Notes: generated from the sequence alone by a model not told the origin. A stretch of DNA of 64,000 nucleotides from Chromobacterium aquaticum (GCF_021129195.1 NZ_JAJOHW010000108.1:23204-87203), one strand, 5' to 3'; counted from the stretch's first letter, positions 54,794 through 63,400 are shown. A program made the numbers and translations.

Positions 54794-56107
54794 ATGACTC
54801 AAGACACCATCACCCCGGGGCGGGAAATTTTCCGGCTGGAAAACGTTTGTCGCGGTTTCAAAAAGGGCAATGACGAAATCCAGGTGCTGGACGACGTCAA
54901 CCTGACGCTGCGCGAAGGCGAGATCGTCGGCCTGCTCGGCCGCTCCGGCTCCGGCAAATCCACCTTGCTGCGCATCATCGCCGGCCTGATCAAGCAAAGC
55001 AGCGGCGACGTCCGCTACCACGACAAGCCCTTGACCGGCCCGGCCGAAGGCGTGGCCATGGTGTTCCAGACTTTCGCGCTGTTCCCGTGGCTGACCGTGC
55101 TGCAAAACGTGGAAGCCGGCCTGGAAGCGCTGGGCGTGGAAGCCAAGGAACGCCGCCGCCGCGCGCTGGCCGCCATCGACCTGATCGGCCTGGACGGCTT
55201 TGAAAACGCCTATCCGCGCGAGCTGTCCGGCGGCATGCGCCAACGCGTCGGCTTCGCCCGCGGCCTAGTGGTCAATCCGACGCTGCTGTTGATGGACGAG
55301 CCCTTCTCCGCGTTGGACGTGCTCACCGCCGAAACGCTGCGCACCGATATGCTGGACCTGTGGAGCCAGGGCCAGCTGCCGATCAAGTCGGTGCTCATCG
55401 TCACCCACAATATCGAAGAAGCCGTGTTCATGTGCGACCGCATCCTGGTGCTGTCGTCCAACCCCGGCCGCGTGGTGGCGGAGATCAAAGTGCCGTTCCC
55501 GCATCGCCGCAACCGGCTGGACCCGGCCTTCCGCAAGATGGTGGACGACATCTACGCGCTGATGACAGCGCGCCGCAGCGCCCACACCCTGCACAAGCTG
55601 CCGCTGGAAATCGGCAGTCAGCTGAGCGAGGTCTCCACCAACCTGATGGCCGGCCTGATCGAGGAAGTGGCGCAAGCGCCCTACCACGGCAAGGCCGACA
55701 TGCCGGAAATCGCGGAAAAACTGCGGCTGGAAGTGGATGAATTATTCCCGGTGGCGGAAATTCTCGAGCATCTGGGCTTCGCCGAACTCAAGGACGGCGA
55801 CATCCTGCTCACCGCCGCCGGCAAGCTGTTCGCCGACTACGGCACCCAGGAACGCAAGGTGCAGTTCGCCGAGCACTTGCAGCGCCATGTGCCCATGGCC
55901 GCCCACATCCGCAAAGTGCTACAGGAACGCCCCGGCCAGCGCGCGCCGCGGCTGCGATTCGCCCAGGAACTGGAAGACTCATTGTCCGACGAGGCCGCCG
56001 AGGAAACGCTGGACACCGTGATCAGTTGGGGACGCTACGCGGAAATCTTCTCCTACAACGACCATACCGAAACCTTCAGTCTGGAAGACGTGGAAGGCGG
56101 CCAATAA
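54794..56107 (+). CDS. ABC ATPase with C-terminal AAA-associated domain
   Basis: 437 aa. The ABC domain (~15-250) has GRSGSGKST, the signature LSGGMRQRVGFARGL, LLLMDEPFSALD and VTHNIEEA. The C-terminal ~150 residues (LPLEIGSQLSEVSTNLMAGL and on) match the AAA_assoc_C domain found in nitrate/sulfonate-type ATPases and may regulate transport. Forms one transporter with the preceding permease; the substrate is unknown but an oxyanion is plausible. Confidence 0.88.
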   Translation: MTQDTITPGREIFRLENVCRGFKKGNDEIQVLDDVNLTLREGEIVGLLGRSGSGKSTLLRIIAGLIKQSSGDVRYHDKPLTGPAEGVAMVFQTFALFPWLTVLQNVEAGLEALGVEAKERRRRALAAIDLIGLDGFENAYPRELSGGMRQRVGFARGLVVNPTLLLMDEPFSALDVLTAETLRTDMLDLWSQGQLPIKSVLIVTHNIEEAVFMCDRILVLSSNPGRVVAEIKVPFPHRRNRLDPAFRKMVDDIYALMTARRSAHTLHKLPLEIGSQLSEVSTNLMAGLIEEVAQAPYHGKADMPEIAEKLRLEVDELFPVAEILEHLGFAELKDGDILLTAAGKLFADYGTQERKVQFAEHLQRHVPMAAHIRKVLQERPGQRAPRLRFAQELEDSLSDEAAEETLDTVISWGRYAEIFSYNDHTETFSLEDVEGGQ

Positions 56108-56112
56108 GGCCT

Positions 56113-56136
56113 CCGGCCGGGCCCGCGCCCGGCCGG
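56113..56136 (+). terminator. Hairpin after the ABC ATPase
   Basis: CCGGCCGGGC-CCGC-GCCCGGCCGG; 10-bp stem 5 bases after the stop, without a U-tract. Confidence 0.5.
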
Positions 56137-56218
56137 CCCTCCGAAACACACTGGCCTCAGCCTCCCCAAGCGCCCCCGTCAGCGGCTACAATGAACTGTT
56201 TTCACTAGACAGCCTGCC

Positions 56219-56644
56219 ATGTCCGGACGCCAATTCAACGACATCGCCAGCAAAGACAGCACCCTGACCCGGCTCACCGCCGAGGCCAAAGAGCTGATGA
56301 AGCTGGACCGCGCCTTCCAGAAGCTGCTGCCGCCGCTGCTGGCCGGCACTTGCCGCGCCGTGCGCATCCGCGACGACGAACTGGTGATCTACACCGACAC
56401 CGGCATCATCGCCGCCCGCCTGCGCATGCTCGCGCCCGGCCTATTGCCGCAGTTGGCCAAGCAAGGCTTCATCGCCGGCAAGACCCGGGTCAAGGTGGAC
56501 GTGCGCCTGGCGCGCAAGCCGCGCGAGAAGAAACTGAAAATCAGCCAAAACGCGCTGGACGGCATGGAAGAAGCCGCCTCCAGCGTCAGCAACCCGCTGG
56601 TCAGCGCCGCGCTGGCCAAGCTGATCGCCCACCACCGCGAATAA
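56219..56644 (+). CDS. dciA: DciA (DUF721), replicative helicase loader
   Basis: 141 aa. DciA is the ancestral loader of DnaB. The DUF721 core (LPPLLAGTCRAVRIRDDELVIYT to ARLRMLAPGLLPQL) is at the centre, with a basic C-terminal tail (ARKPREKKLKIS). In many betaproteobacteria it lies near secA/lpxC, in line with its position here. No obvious partner gene. Confidence 0.85.
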   Translation: MSGRQFNDIASKDSTLTRLTAEAKELMKLDRAFQKLLPPLLAGTCRAVRIRDDELVIYTDTGIIAARLRMLAPGLLPQLAKQGFIAGKTRVKVDVRLARKPREKKLKISQNALDGMEEAASSVSNPLVSAALAKLIAHHRE

Positions 56645-56701
56645 AAACCGGCGCCATCGACCGCCTTGCCGGCCCCGGTCAAACCGGCTTAAAGTCGCGG
56701 C

Positions 56702-57106
56702 ATGAAACAAAACATCATCATATTGCTCGCCGGTCTGGCCGCCGGCTTCGCCCAAGCCGCCCCGGCCGAACAGCCAACGCCGGCCGAGGCGGAAGCCGCC
56801 TTCAAGGCCCAGACGCTCGCCGATCTCGACGCCAAGCCGGAATCCACCCACACCCTGCTGATGCGCTCCATGGTGGAATCCATGCTCAAGGACCTGCGCG
56901 TCACCGCGGTGGACGACTGCCAGGCCGACGAAGAAAACGCCACCCTGGACTGCGAAGTCCACTATCAAGGCCGCAAACTCACCGGCAAGCCGGTGGAGCG
57001 CGAGCAACGGATGCGCTTCAGCCGCCAAGACGGTCAATGGCGCATCCTGCCGCCGCCCAAGGACGCGGACGACGAAGAAAGCGGCGCCGCGCCCTCCCCG
57101 CAATAG
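56702..57106 (+). CDS. Exported protein of unknown function
   Basis: 134 aa. A signal peptide (KQNIIILLAGLAAGFAQA) precedes a small domain with two cysteines (DDCQADEENATLDCEVHYQG) that may form a disulfide, ending in an acidic tail. I do not recognise the family. It is convergent with the glutamate-synthase-like gene, whose stop lies 2 bases away. Confidence 0.75.
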   Translation: MKQNIIILLAGLAAGFAQAAPAEQPTPAEAEAAFKAQTLADLDAKPESTHTLLMRSMVESMLKDLRVTAVDDCQADEENATLDCEVHYQGRKLTGKPVEREQRMRFSRQDGQWRILPPPKDADDEESGAAPSPQ

Positions 57107-57108
57107 GC

Positions 57109-58719
57109 TCAGACCAGCTGGGCCTCGAAGCTGCCCGCCCGCGCCATCTGCCACATGCGGCCATAGAACGCCGCCTTGATCTCAGGCTCCAGCAACTCGC
57201 CCGGCTTGAGGAAAACGTGCAGCTGTGAAAACAGGCGGATCTCGGTATCGCTGACGCGGCGCACCAAGTGGTGCGGCCGCAGCTGAGACGGATGCTCCAG
57301 CCCGGCCGAGGCCAGCATCTCCGCCAGCGCCTTCATGGTGTTGCGATGGAAATGGAACACCCGGTCCGCCTTGTCCGGCACCACCAGCGCGCGCTGGCGC
57401 AGCTTGTCCTGCGTCGCCACCCCGGTGGGGCAGCGGTTGGTATGGCAGCTCTGGCTCTGGATGCAGCCGATGGCGAACATGAAACCGCGCGCGGAATTCG
57501 CCCAGTCCGCGCCTATCGCCAACACGCTGGCGATATCGAAAGCGCTGACCAGCTTGCCGCTGGCGCCTATCTTGATCTTGTCGCGCAGATTCAGACCCAC
57601 CAGCACATTGTGGACAAACAGCAAGCCCTCGCGCAGCGGCACGCCGATATGGTCGGTGAACTCCAGCGGCGCCGCGCCGGTGCCGCCCTCCTTGCCGTCC
57701 ACCACGATGAAATCCGGCAGAATCCCCGTTTCCAGCATCGCCTTGGCGATGCTCATGAACTCCCACGGATGGCCCAGGCAAAACTTGAAGCCCACCGGCT
57801 TGCCGCCGGACAGCTCGCGCAGCCGCGCGATGAAGGCCATCATCTCCAGCGGCGTGGAAAACGCGCTGTGGCGCGACGGCGACACGCAATCCTGCCCCAG
57901 CGGCACACCGCGGGTGGCGGCGATTTCCGGCGTCACCTTGTGCTTGGGCAGAATGCCGCCATGGCCAGGCTTGGCGCCCTGGCTCAGCTTGATCTCGATC
58001 ATTTTCACCTGCGGATTGCGCGCCTGCTCGGCGAAGCGCTCCGCGTCGAAACCGCCGGCCGCGTCGCGGCAGCCGAAATAACCGCTGCCCAGCTCCCACA
58101 CCAGCGCACCGCCATGCTCCAAGTGGTAAGGACTGATGCTGCCTTCGCCGGTGTCGTGATAGAAATCGCCGCGCTGCGCGCCCTGGTTCAAGGCGCGGAT
58201 GGCATTGGCGCTGAGCGCGCCGAAACTCATCGCCGACACATTGAACAGGGACGCCGAATACGGCTGCGCGCATTGCGGGCCGCCGATCTCCACGCGGAAA
58301 CCGGCCGGATCGCTCAGCGGCGCCGGCCGCATCGAATGGCTGATGAACTCGAAACCCGGCTGGTACACATCGATCAAGGTGCCGAACGGCTTGTCCGCGC
58401 CCTCGTTCTTGGCCCGCGCATACACCAGCGAACGCTGCGCGCGCGAAAACGGCAACTGCTCACGGTCGGACTCCAGCAGATATTGGCGGATTTCCGGACG
58501 GATGCTTTCCACCAGGTAACGGATATTGCCCAGGATCGGGTAGTTGCGCCGCACCGCGTGACGGGTTTGCAGCAGATCGAACACCCCCAGCAGCGTCAGC
58601 GCGGCGGCAGCCAGCGTGAACGGCCACAGCCACTCGTAATGAACGAAAGGCAGGCTGAACAGGGTAAACAACAGACAACAGGAGAAAAAAGCGTAACGGC
58701 TCAACAGGGACACACTCAT
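57109..58719 (-). CDS. Membrane-anchored FMN glutamate-synthase-like oxidoreductase
   Basis: 536 aa. An N-terminal hydrophobic region (two segments within 1-45) is followed by a glutamate-synthase central/FMN domain: NVSAMSFGALSANAIRALN, GHGGILPKHKVTPEIA, VDGKEGGTGAAP (FMN phosphate), and a 3Fe-4S cysteine cluster CIQSQSCHTNRCPTGVA. It lacks the glutaminase domain of GltB, so it is one of the FMN-binding GltB-like proteins of unknown substrate. Confidence 0.87.
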   Translation of the reverse strand: MSVSLLSRYAFFSCCLLFTLFSLPFVHYEWLWPFTLAAAALTLLGVFDLLQTRHAVRRNYPILGNIRYLVESIRPEIRQYLLESDREQLPFSRAQRSLVYARAKNEGADKPFGTLIDVYQPGFEFISHSMRPAPLSDPAGFRVEIGGPQCAQPYSASLFNVSAMSFGALSANAIRALNQGAQRGDFYHDTGEGSISPYHLEHGGALVWELGSGYFGCRDAAGGFDAERFAEQARNPQVKMIEIKLSQGAKPGHGGILPKHKVTPEIAATRGVPLGQDCVSPSRHSAFSTPLEMMAFIARLRELSGGKPVGFKFCLGHPWEFMSIAKAMLETGILPDFIVVDGKEGGTGAAPLEFTDHIGVPLREGLLFVHNVLVGLNLRDKIKIGASGKLVSAFDIASVLAIGADWANSARGFMFAIGCIQSQSCHTNRCPTGVATQDKLRQRALVVPDKADRVFHFHRNTMKALAEMLASAGLEHPSQLRPHHLVRRVSDTEIRLFSQLHVFLKPGELLEPEIKAAFYGRMWQMARAGSFEAQLV

Positions 58720-58955
58720 GCGGACTCCTCAGCGGCGAATGGCGGCAAGGGCTCAGGGTAAGGTCGAAAACCCGCCGCGCACAAGCCGCGGCGAACGCCA
58801 TTCACATTAATAAATACATTCACTATATAGATAGTCAATGACCTGACCTAAAGGCCGGCTCCGCAGACATGGCGAATGTCCGGAATATAACATCCCACCA
58901 CAGCACAGCGCCGCGCACCGCGTCGGCGACTCGACAATGCGATGGAACCCAACAC

Positions 58956-59843
58956 ATGCCCAGCCTGCAACACTTCCGACCGGACACCGCGCCGGCAACC
59001 CTGATCGCCGCGCTAGAACAAGACGGCGGCATCGTGATCGAGCACTTGTTGACCCCGGAAGGCCTGGCCCAGTTCCGAGCCCAGCTGCACACCCTGCTGG
59101 ACCGCACCGCCCCCTGTCAGGGTGATTTCTACGGCCATGTCACCCGCCGGCTCAGCGGCCTGATCGAACGCGTGCCCGCCACCCGCGAGCTCGCCATTCA
59201 TCCCTTGATCCTGCAAGTGATGGACGCCTTCCTGCTGCGCGGCTGCCGCGAATACCAGCTCAACCTGACCCAGGCCATCAGCATCGGACCCGGCGAGCCG
59301 CGCCAATTCCTGCACAGCGATGATCTGATGTTCCCCGGCACCGCGCCTGGATCGGAAAAAATGATCAACTGCATGTACGCGCTGGACGACTTCACCGAAC
59401 AGAACGGCGCCACCTGCGTCGTGCCCGGCAGCCACCGCTGGCCGGAGCCGCGAGACCCCAGGCCGGAAGAAGTCATTAGCGCCGCCATGCCCGCCGGCTC
59501 GGTGCTGATCTATCTGGGTTCGCTGGTCCACGGCGGCGGCGCCAACCACAGCGCCCAAGCGCGTACCGGCGTGGTCATCAGCTACAACCTGGGCTGGCTG
59601 CGCCAGGCGGAAAACCAATACCTCGCCGTTTCCCGCGAACTGGCCCGCACGCTGCCGCCGCGGCTGCAACGGCTGCTGGGCTACTTCGTCCACGCGCCCA
59701 ACCTTGGCAGCCTGGACGGCCGCGACCCGATAGAACTGCTGCGCGAAGCGCCGCCGGCGGACACCCTGTTCCGCGAATTCCTGCCGGAAGAAGTGCTGCA
59801 GCCGCTGGCGGAAGCCCGCGCCGCCGCGCTGCGCGCCAACTAA
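58956..59843 (+). CDS. PhyH-family Fe(II)/2-oxoglutarate dioxygenase
   Basis: 295 aa from ATG 58956 (an in-frame ATG at 58869 would add 29 non-conserved residues). The facial triad HxD...H is FLHSDDLMFPG with LVHGGGANHSA, and the 2OG-binding Arg is in ARTGVVISYNLGW. Such enzymes hydroxylate varied small molecules; it is close to no named one. It lies 72 bases before the AcpA-type phosphatase gene. Confidence 0.85.
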   Translation: MPSLQHFRPDTAPATLIAALEQDGGIVIEHLLTPEGLAQFRAQLHTLLDRTAPCQGDFYGHVTRRLSGLIERVPATRELAIHPLILQVMDAFLLRGCREYQLNLTQAISIGPGEPRQFLHSDDLMFPGTAPGSEKMINCMYALDDFTEQNGATCVVPGSHRWPEPRDPRPEEVISAAMPAGSVLIYLGSLVHGGGANHSAQARTGVVISYNLGWLRQAENQYLAVSRELARTLPPRLQRLLGYFVHAPNLGSLDGRDPIELLREAPPADTLFREFLPEEVLQPLAEARAAALRAN

Positions 59844-59915
59844 ACACCGACATCCAGCCGCAACACGGCGGCGGGATGATGGACCACACCGCACGCCCCC
59901 AGACAAGGACGCATC

Positions 59916-61583
59916 ATGACCGCAGCCGATGAACAGGACAGCCCGTTGCCAGCCGAAACGGACACCCCGCAAGACCCCTCCCGCCGCCGCCTGTTCGAAG
60001 GCCTGGCCGCCATCGGCGCCAGTTGCGCCTTGCCGGCCGCCGCCGCGCCAACAGCCAGCAAGCACCCGCGCCACGGCCAGCTGGACGCGCTGCTCAAGGC
60101 CAATATCAAGAACGTGGTGGTGATCTACCTGGAAAACCGCAGCTTCAACAACCTCTACGGCAACTTTCCCGGCGTGGCCCAGCCGCTGAGCGCGGTCAAG
60201 CCGGAACAGGCGCAGCAACGCGACCGCGACGGTCAGCCGCTGTCCGGCCTGCCCAAGATCTGGGGCGGCCTGGTGCCCACCGGCCAGACCGTGGCCGGCA
60301 AGCGCTATTTCATCGAAGAAAAAGACATCCACGGCCTGCCCAACGCGCCCTTCCCGCTGAAGGACGCCGAAGGCCAGCCGCTGCCGGAAGCGGTGATCAC
60401 CCGCGATCTCTGCCATCTGTTCTATCACAACCAGATGCAGATCAACGATGGCCGCAACGACCAGTTCGTCGCCTGGGCCGATTCCGGCGCGCTGGTGATG
60501 GGCCACTACCCGGACACCGCGCGCACACTCAACCAATGGCAGATCGCCCGCCGTTTCACCCTGTGCGACAACTTTTTCATGGCGGCCTTCGGCGGCTCCT
60601 ATCTCAACCACCAGTTCCTGATCTCCGCGCGCACTCCGGAATACTTCAACGCCGCCCAGACCCCGGCCAAGAAGAAAATCGCCGTGCTGGCCGACGGCCC
60701 CACCGGCCGCCAACTGGCGCTGGACCCCAAATCCCCGGCCTCGGCGCTGGACGGCCCGCCCAAATTCGTCAACAGCGGCGCCATCACCCCGGACGGCTAC
60801 GCGGTCAACACCATGGCCCCGCCCTACCAGCCCAGCTTCGTGCGGCCGGCGGAAGGCGGCGACAAACGCTATGCCGACCCGCAAGACCCCAGTACCCTGC
60901 CGCCGCAAAACTACCGCACCATAGGCGACCTCTTGTCCGAGAAGCACATAGACTGGGCCTGGTACGGCGGCAGCTGGCAGGCGGCGCTGGACGGCAAGGG
61001 CGGCGGCGACGCGCCCAACTTCCAATATCATCACCAGCCCTTCAACTACTTCCGCCAGTTCGCGCCCGGCAGCGCCGCCCGCGAGCGCCATCTGCTGGAC
61101 GGCGGCCTGGGCGACAGCCCGATTTCCAACCGCTTCATCGCCGACGCCGTGGCCGGCAAACTGCCCGCGGTGGCCTTCTACAAGCCGCAGGGCAATCTGA
61201 ACATGCACGCCGGCTATTCCGACGTGGAATCCGGCGACCAGCACGTGGCCAATGTGTTGCAGCACTTGATGAGCGGGCCGCAGTGGAAGCATATGCTGGT
61301 GGTGATCACCCATGATGAGAACGGCGGCTGGTGGGACCATGTGGCGCCGCCGCCGGGGGACCGCTGGGGGCCGGGTTCGCGGATTCCGGCGATCATCGCC
61401 TCGCCGTTCGCCAAGCGCGGACATGTGGATCACACCTTTTACGACACCACGTCCATCATCCGTTTCATCAGCCGGCTGCATGATTTGCCGGAGCTGGAGG
61501 GGGTGAGCGCGCGCAATGCGGCCTTCCGCGCGCGCGGCGCGCAGCCGCCGGGGGATTTGACCGGGGCTTTGGCGTTTGCGTGA
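59916..61583 (+). CDS. AcpA-type acid phosphatase/phosphoesterase, Tat signal
   Basis: 555 aa. An RRR twin-arginine-like signal (DPSRRRLFEGLAAIGASCAL) precedes a PF04185 phosphoesterase domain with VVIYLENRSFNNLYGNFPG at the catalytic nucleophile site and THDENGGWWDHVAPP. Close to Francisella AcpA and Burkholderia acid phosphatases; phospholipase C relatives share the fold. Secreted phosphatase; substrate range unknown. Last clearly core-like gene before the accessory region. Confidence 0.87.
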   Translation: MTAADEQDSPLPAETDTPQDPSRRRLFEGLAAIGASCALPAAAAPTASKHPRHGQLDALLKANIKNVVVIYLENRSFNNLYGNFPGVAQPLSAVKPEQAQQRDRDGQPLSGLPKIWGGLVPTGQTVAGKRYFIEEKDIHGLPNAPFPLKDAEGQPLPEAVITRDLCHLFYHNQMQINDGRNDQFVAWADSGALVMGHYPDTARTLNQWQIARRFTLCDNFFMAAFGGSYLNHQFLISARTPEYFNAAQTPAKKKIAVLADGPTGRQLALDPKSPASALDGPPKFVNSGAITPDGYAVNTMAPPYQPSFVRPAEGGDKRYADPQDPSTLPPQNYRTIGDLLSEKHIDWAWYGGSWQAALDGKGGGDAPNFQYHHQPFNYFRQFAPGSAARERHLLDGGLGDSPISNRFIADAVAGKLPAVAFYKPQGNLNMHAGYSDVESGDQHVANVLQHLMSGPQWKHMLVVITHDENGGWWDHVAPPPGDRWGPGSRIPAIIASPFAKRGHVDHTFYDTTSIIRFISRLHDLPELEGVSARNAAFRARGAQPPGDLTGALAFA

Positions 61584-61650
61584 GGGGGCTTGGTGAGTAG
61601 GGTTTGCTTCTTCGCAGCCCTACACTTGCTTAGGGCTAGTGTCTAAGGAA

Positions 61651-61671
61651 TTTGAATCCGCTACGCGGATA
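61651..61671. repeat. Left copy of a 21-bp inverted repeat
   Basis: Itself palindromic (ATCCGC-TAC-GCGGAT). It is the reverse complement of 62215-62235 at 20 of 21 positions, and the two bound a 585-bp interval. Confidence 0.7.
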
Positions 61672-61735
61672 ATGATTTTCATTGCCGGGGCTGCCCGGCG
61701 GGCAGGAAGTGGAATTTGCTCGGCCAAATTCCCCT

Positions 61736-61875
61736 ATCACTGAGCGAATCAAAGATTCGCACGTAGTCCCCCAAAGGCCGCCCTGCAAGCCTGGCCTGCG
61801 GCTTCCCGCCGGGGCCCGTCAGGCCCGAGGCGCGGCTGAACTCTCTACGTGCGAATCTTTGATTCGCTCAGTGAT
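61736..61875. repeat. 31-bp perfect inverted repeat
   Basis: 61736-61766 and 61845-61875 are exact reverse complements, with 78 bases between them. Each arm carries its own palindrome (GCGAATC-AAA-GATTCGC), so RNA or single-stranded DNA could fold as one long hairpin or as two short ones. Confidence 0.95.
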
Positions 61876-62214
61876 GGTGCGCTAACGTCGCGCTGCTCAA
61901 TCAGGCAGCCGCTTAAGACCTCGGGCCTGCCACCCGTCGGCAGGCTTGAAGGGACCAGGGGCGCGTCGCAAACGTGGTTTCTCCTTGGCTCTTTGGAGAT
62001 ATCCACAGAAAAGGCAACAGCGCAAAGTTACCCACAGAGCGGCCCAAGCAGTGAATCAACTACCTCCTATTTAGAGAATTGACCACCTCGTGTAGCGCCC
62101 AAGTGTCCCCTCGGGGCGCGCTCCGGGTTTCGCGTCCTGGGGGACGAGGGGGGATGGAAGGGGGCGGCGGCCCGCCCCCTCCCCGTTCGCCGGGCGGAAC
62201 CGGCCCTAAATCAA

Positions 62215-62235
62215 TATCCGCGCAGCGGATTCAAA
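62215..62235. repeat. Right copy of the 21-bp inverted repeat
   Basis: Pairs with 61651-61671. Internally ATCCGC-GCA-GCGGAT. Confidence 0.7.
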
Positions 62236-62350
62236 ACCAAACCAGATCACTCAACAACTAAGCCACGCTCAATCAAAGCAACCACCCCGCCTTGACCCCA
62301 AGCACTCCCTCAGGAACAATCCCCCCGTTGCCGCCCACAAGCGGCACACG

Positions 62351-62510
62351 GGATTGGCGTCCCGTTTCCGAAGTCGACAAGCCAACGCAGCATGCTGCGT
62401 TGGCTGCTTTATCCATGGCAAGGCCGTTTTGGCAGGCGCATGGTGGGAGAGCGCTATGCGCTCGCCGGCAAGACTTCGGACCGGTACGCCAATCCTGCCA
62501 CGCGCCTGCC
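62351..62510 (+). ncRNA. Structured leader, probable RNA element, upstream of the orphan 144-aa gene
   Basis: Several complementary segments nest in 160 bases. GGATTGGCGT (62351) pairs with ACGCCAATCC (62486), and CCGAAGTC (62368) with GACTTCGG (62472), giving a long-range stem. Inside it are a 26-bp perfect palindrome (62380-62405) and GAGCGC-TAT-GCGCTC (62449-62463). GGCAGGCGC (62431) can pair instead with GCGCCTGCC (62502), which competes with the long-range stem at its 3' side. No protein reading of this stretch is convincing. That it is transcribed, and is an RNA, is inference. Confidence 0.5.
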
Positions 62511-62568
62511 TAATACCTCAGCCTCACCCGGCAGGTGGTTTATCTTGTGTCACAGCAGGAGAAACACC

Positions 62569-63003
62569 ATGTCTTACACCCTACCTTCCCGCCGCCGCTA
62601 CAAACTGGCCGCCCGCGAACAGCAGGCCACCCTGCTCCCCTTCGTCCGCTACCTGCCCTCCCGCGACTACCCCCACTACTGGCAAATGCCCGCTGCCTCC
62701 GAGAACTACGACATCGCCTGCGCCTATGGCCGCGAATGCGCCGCCCATCTGCTGCAATGGCTGAAGGACAATCCGGAATATGTCGGTTCCGGCCTGCTCA
62801 GCCGCGTCGCCCGCGACATCGACTTCGGCGACCGCAGCCAGCGCGGCCACTGGATGGGCTTCTTCAACTACCTTGAGCACATGCTGTGGCTGGGCGCGCG
62901 CCGGGTTAAGGTCTACCGCCATCTCGACAGCCAACACCAGCTGCACGACGCGCAAATCCTGCGCACCTGGCTGGAGGCGCGGCACCCGCGACGCCGGCAT
63001 TAA
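62569..63003 (+). CDS. Orphan 144-aa protein, unknown function, accessory region
   Basis: The start is supported by AGGAG 8 bases upstream. The protein is soluble, with no signal peptide, and aromatic-rich (DYPHYWQMPAASENYDIACA, RGHWMGFFNYLEHMLWLGAR), rather like small orphan proteins from prophages and integrative elements. I do not recognise a named family. A longer open frame starts at 62392 but runs through the structured leader and is unlikely. Bounded downstream by a bidirectional terminator. Confidence 0.75.
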   Translation: MSYTLPSRRRYKLAAREQQATLLPFVRYLPSRDYPHYWQMPAASENYDIACAYGRECAAHLLQWLKDNPEYVGSGLLSRVARDIDFGDRSQRGHWMGFFNYLEHMLWLGARRVKVYRHLDSQHQLHDAQILRTWLEARHPRRRH

Positions 63004-63044
63004 ACCCGGCCGACGGATTTAGCCGTAAACTGCGCTGCCATCGT

Positions 63045-63084
63045 AAAAAAGCACCGTTTTCCTGATTAGGGAACGGTGCTTTTT
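63045..63084. terminator. Bidirectional terminator between orphan gene and higA
   Basis: AAAAGCACCGTT (63047-63058) pairs with AACGGTGCTTTT (63072-63083); A-tract on the left and T-tract on the right make it work both ways. Confidence 0.93.
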
Positions 63085-63109
63085 GCTCGTATTGGATCAA
63101 AAACACGCT

Positions 63110-63400
63110 TCAGGCGGGAACGAGCTCCACCTTGATTTTCTTGCCAAGCGCCGTCGCGGCGCCTGCCAGCGTAGCCAGCGTCAAGCTGGTATCCGTGTCA
63201 TCCAGCAAGCGGTTCAAGGCCGCGCGGCTGGTATGCATTTTCTTTGCCATAGCGGTCTTATTCAGCTTCTGCGCCTTCATTTCCTGCTGAATCTGCCAGG
63301 CGATCACCCGCTTCACGGCGATTGCCGTGGCTTCTTCCAGCATGCCCTCTTCGGCCAGAAAGTCATCGAAGCGGCTGCCGATATGCTCTTTGTTCATCAT
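63110..63400 (-). CDS. higA: HigA-type antitoxin, XRE helix-turn-helix
   Basis: 96 aa from ATG 63400, overlapping the toxin stop (ATGA); ATG 63397 is possible. An N-terminal helical arm (EHIGSRFDDFLAEEGMLEEA) and a C-terminal HTH (KLNKTAMAKKMHTSRAALNRL) ending in ALGKKIKVEL. In HigBA systems the toxin gene precedes the antitoxin, as here. The antitoxin should bind the palindrome at 63751. Confidence 0.88.
   Translation of the reverse strand: MMNKEHIGSRFDDFLAEEGMLEEATAIAVKRVIAWQIQQEMKAQKLNKTAMAKKMHTSRAALNRLLDDTDTSLTLATLAGAATALGKKIKVELVPA

Larger units (their letters stand above)
61584..62344. other. Gene-poor accessory stretch rich in inverted repeats
   Basis: No convincing CDS on either strand. 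It contains short open frames with no RBS, a 31-bp perfect inverted repeat (61736-61766/61845-61875), a pair of 21-bp near-perfect inverted repeats (61651/62215), a very GC-rich segment (62100-62205), and two DnaA-box-like 9-mers (61999, 62028). It looks like remnant mobile DNA or a repeat element. Confidence 0.55.

Noticed and set aside
59013..61481. Minus-strand open frame of 822 codons opposite the PhyH and AcpA-type genes
   Set aside because: Spans two clear genes and their spacer, with shadow-type composition.
62392..62568. N-terminal extension of the orphan 144-aa protein
   Set aside because: The extension reads straight through the hairpins of the leader and an excellent RBS precedes ATG 62569.
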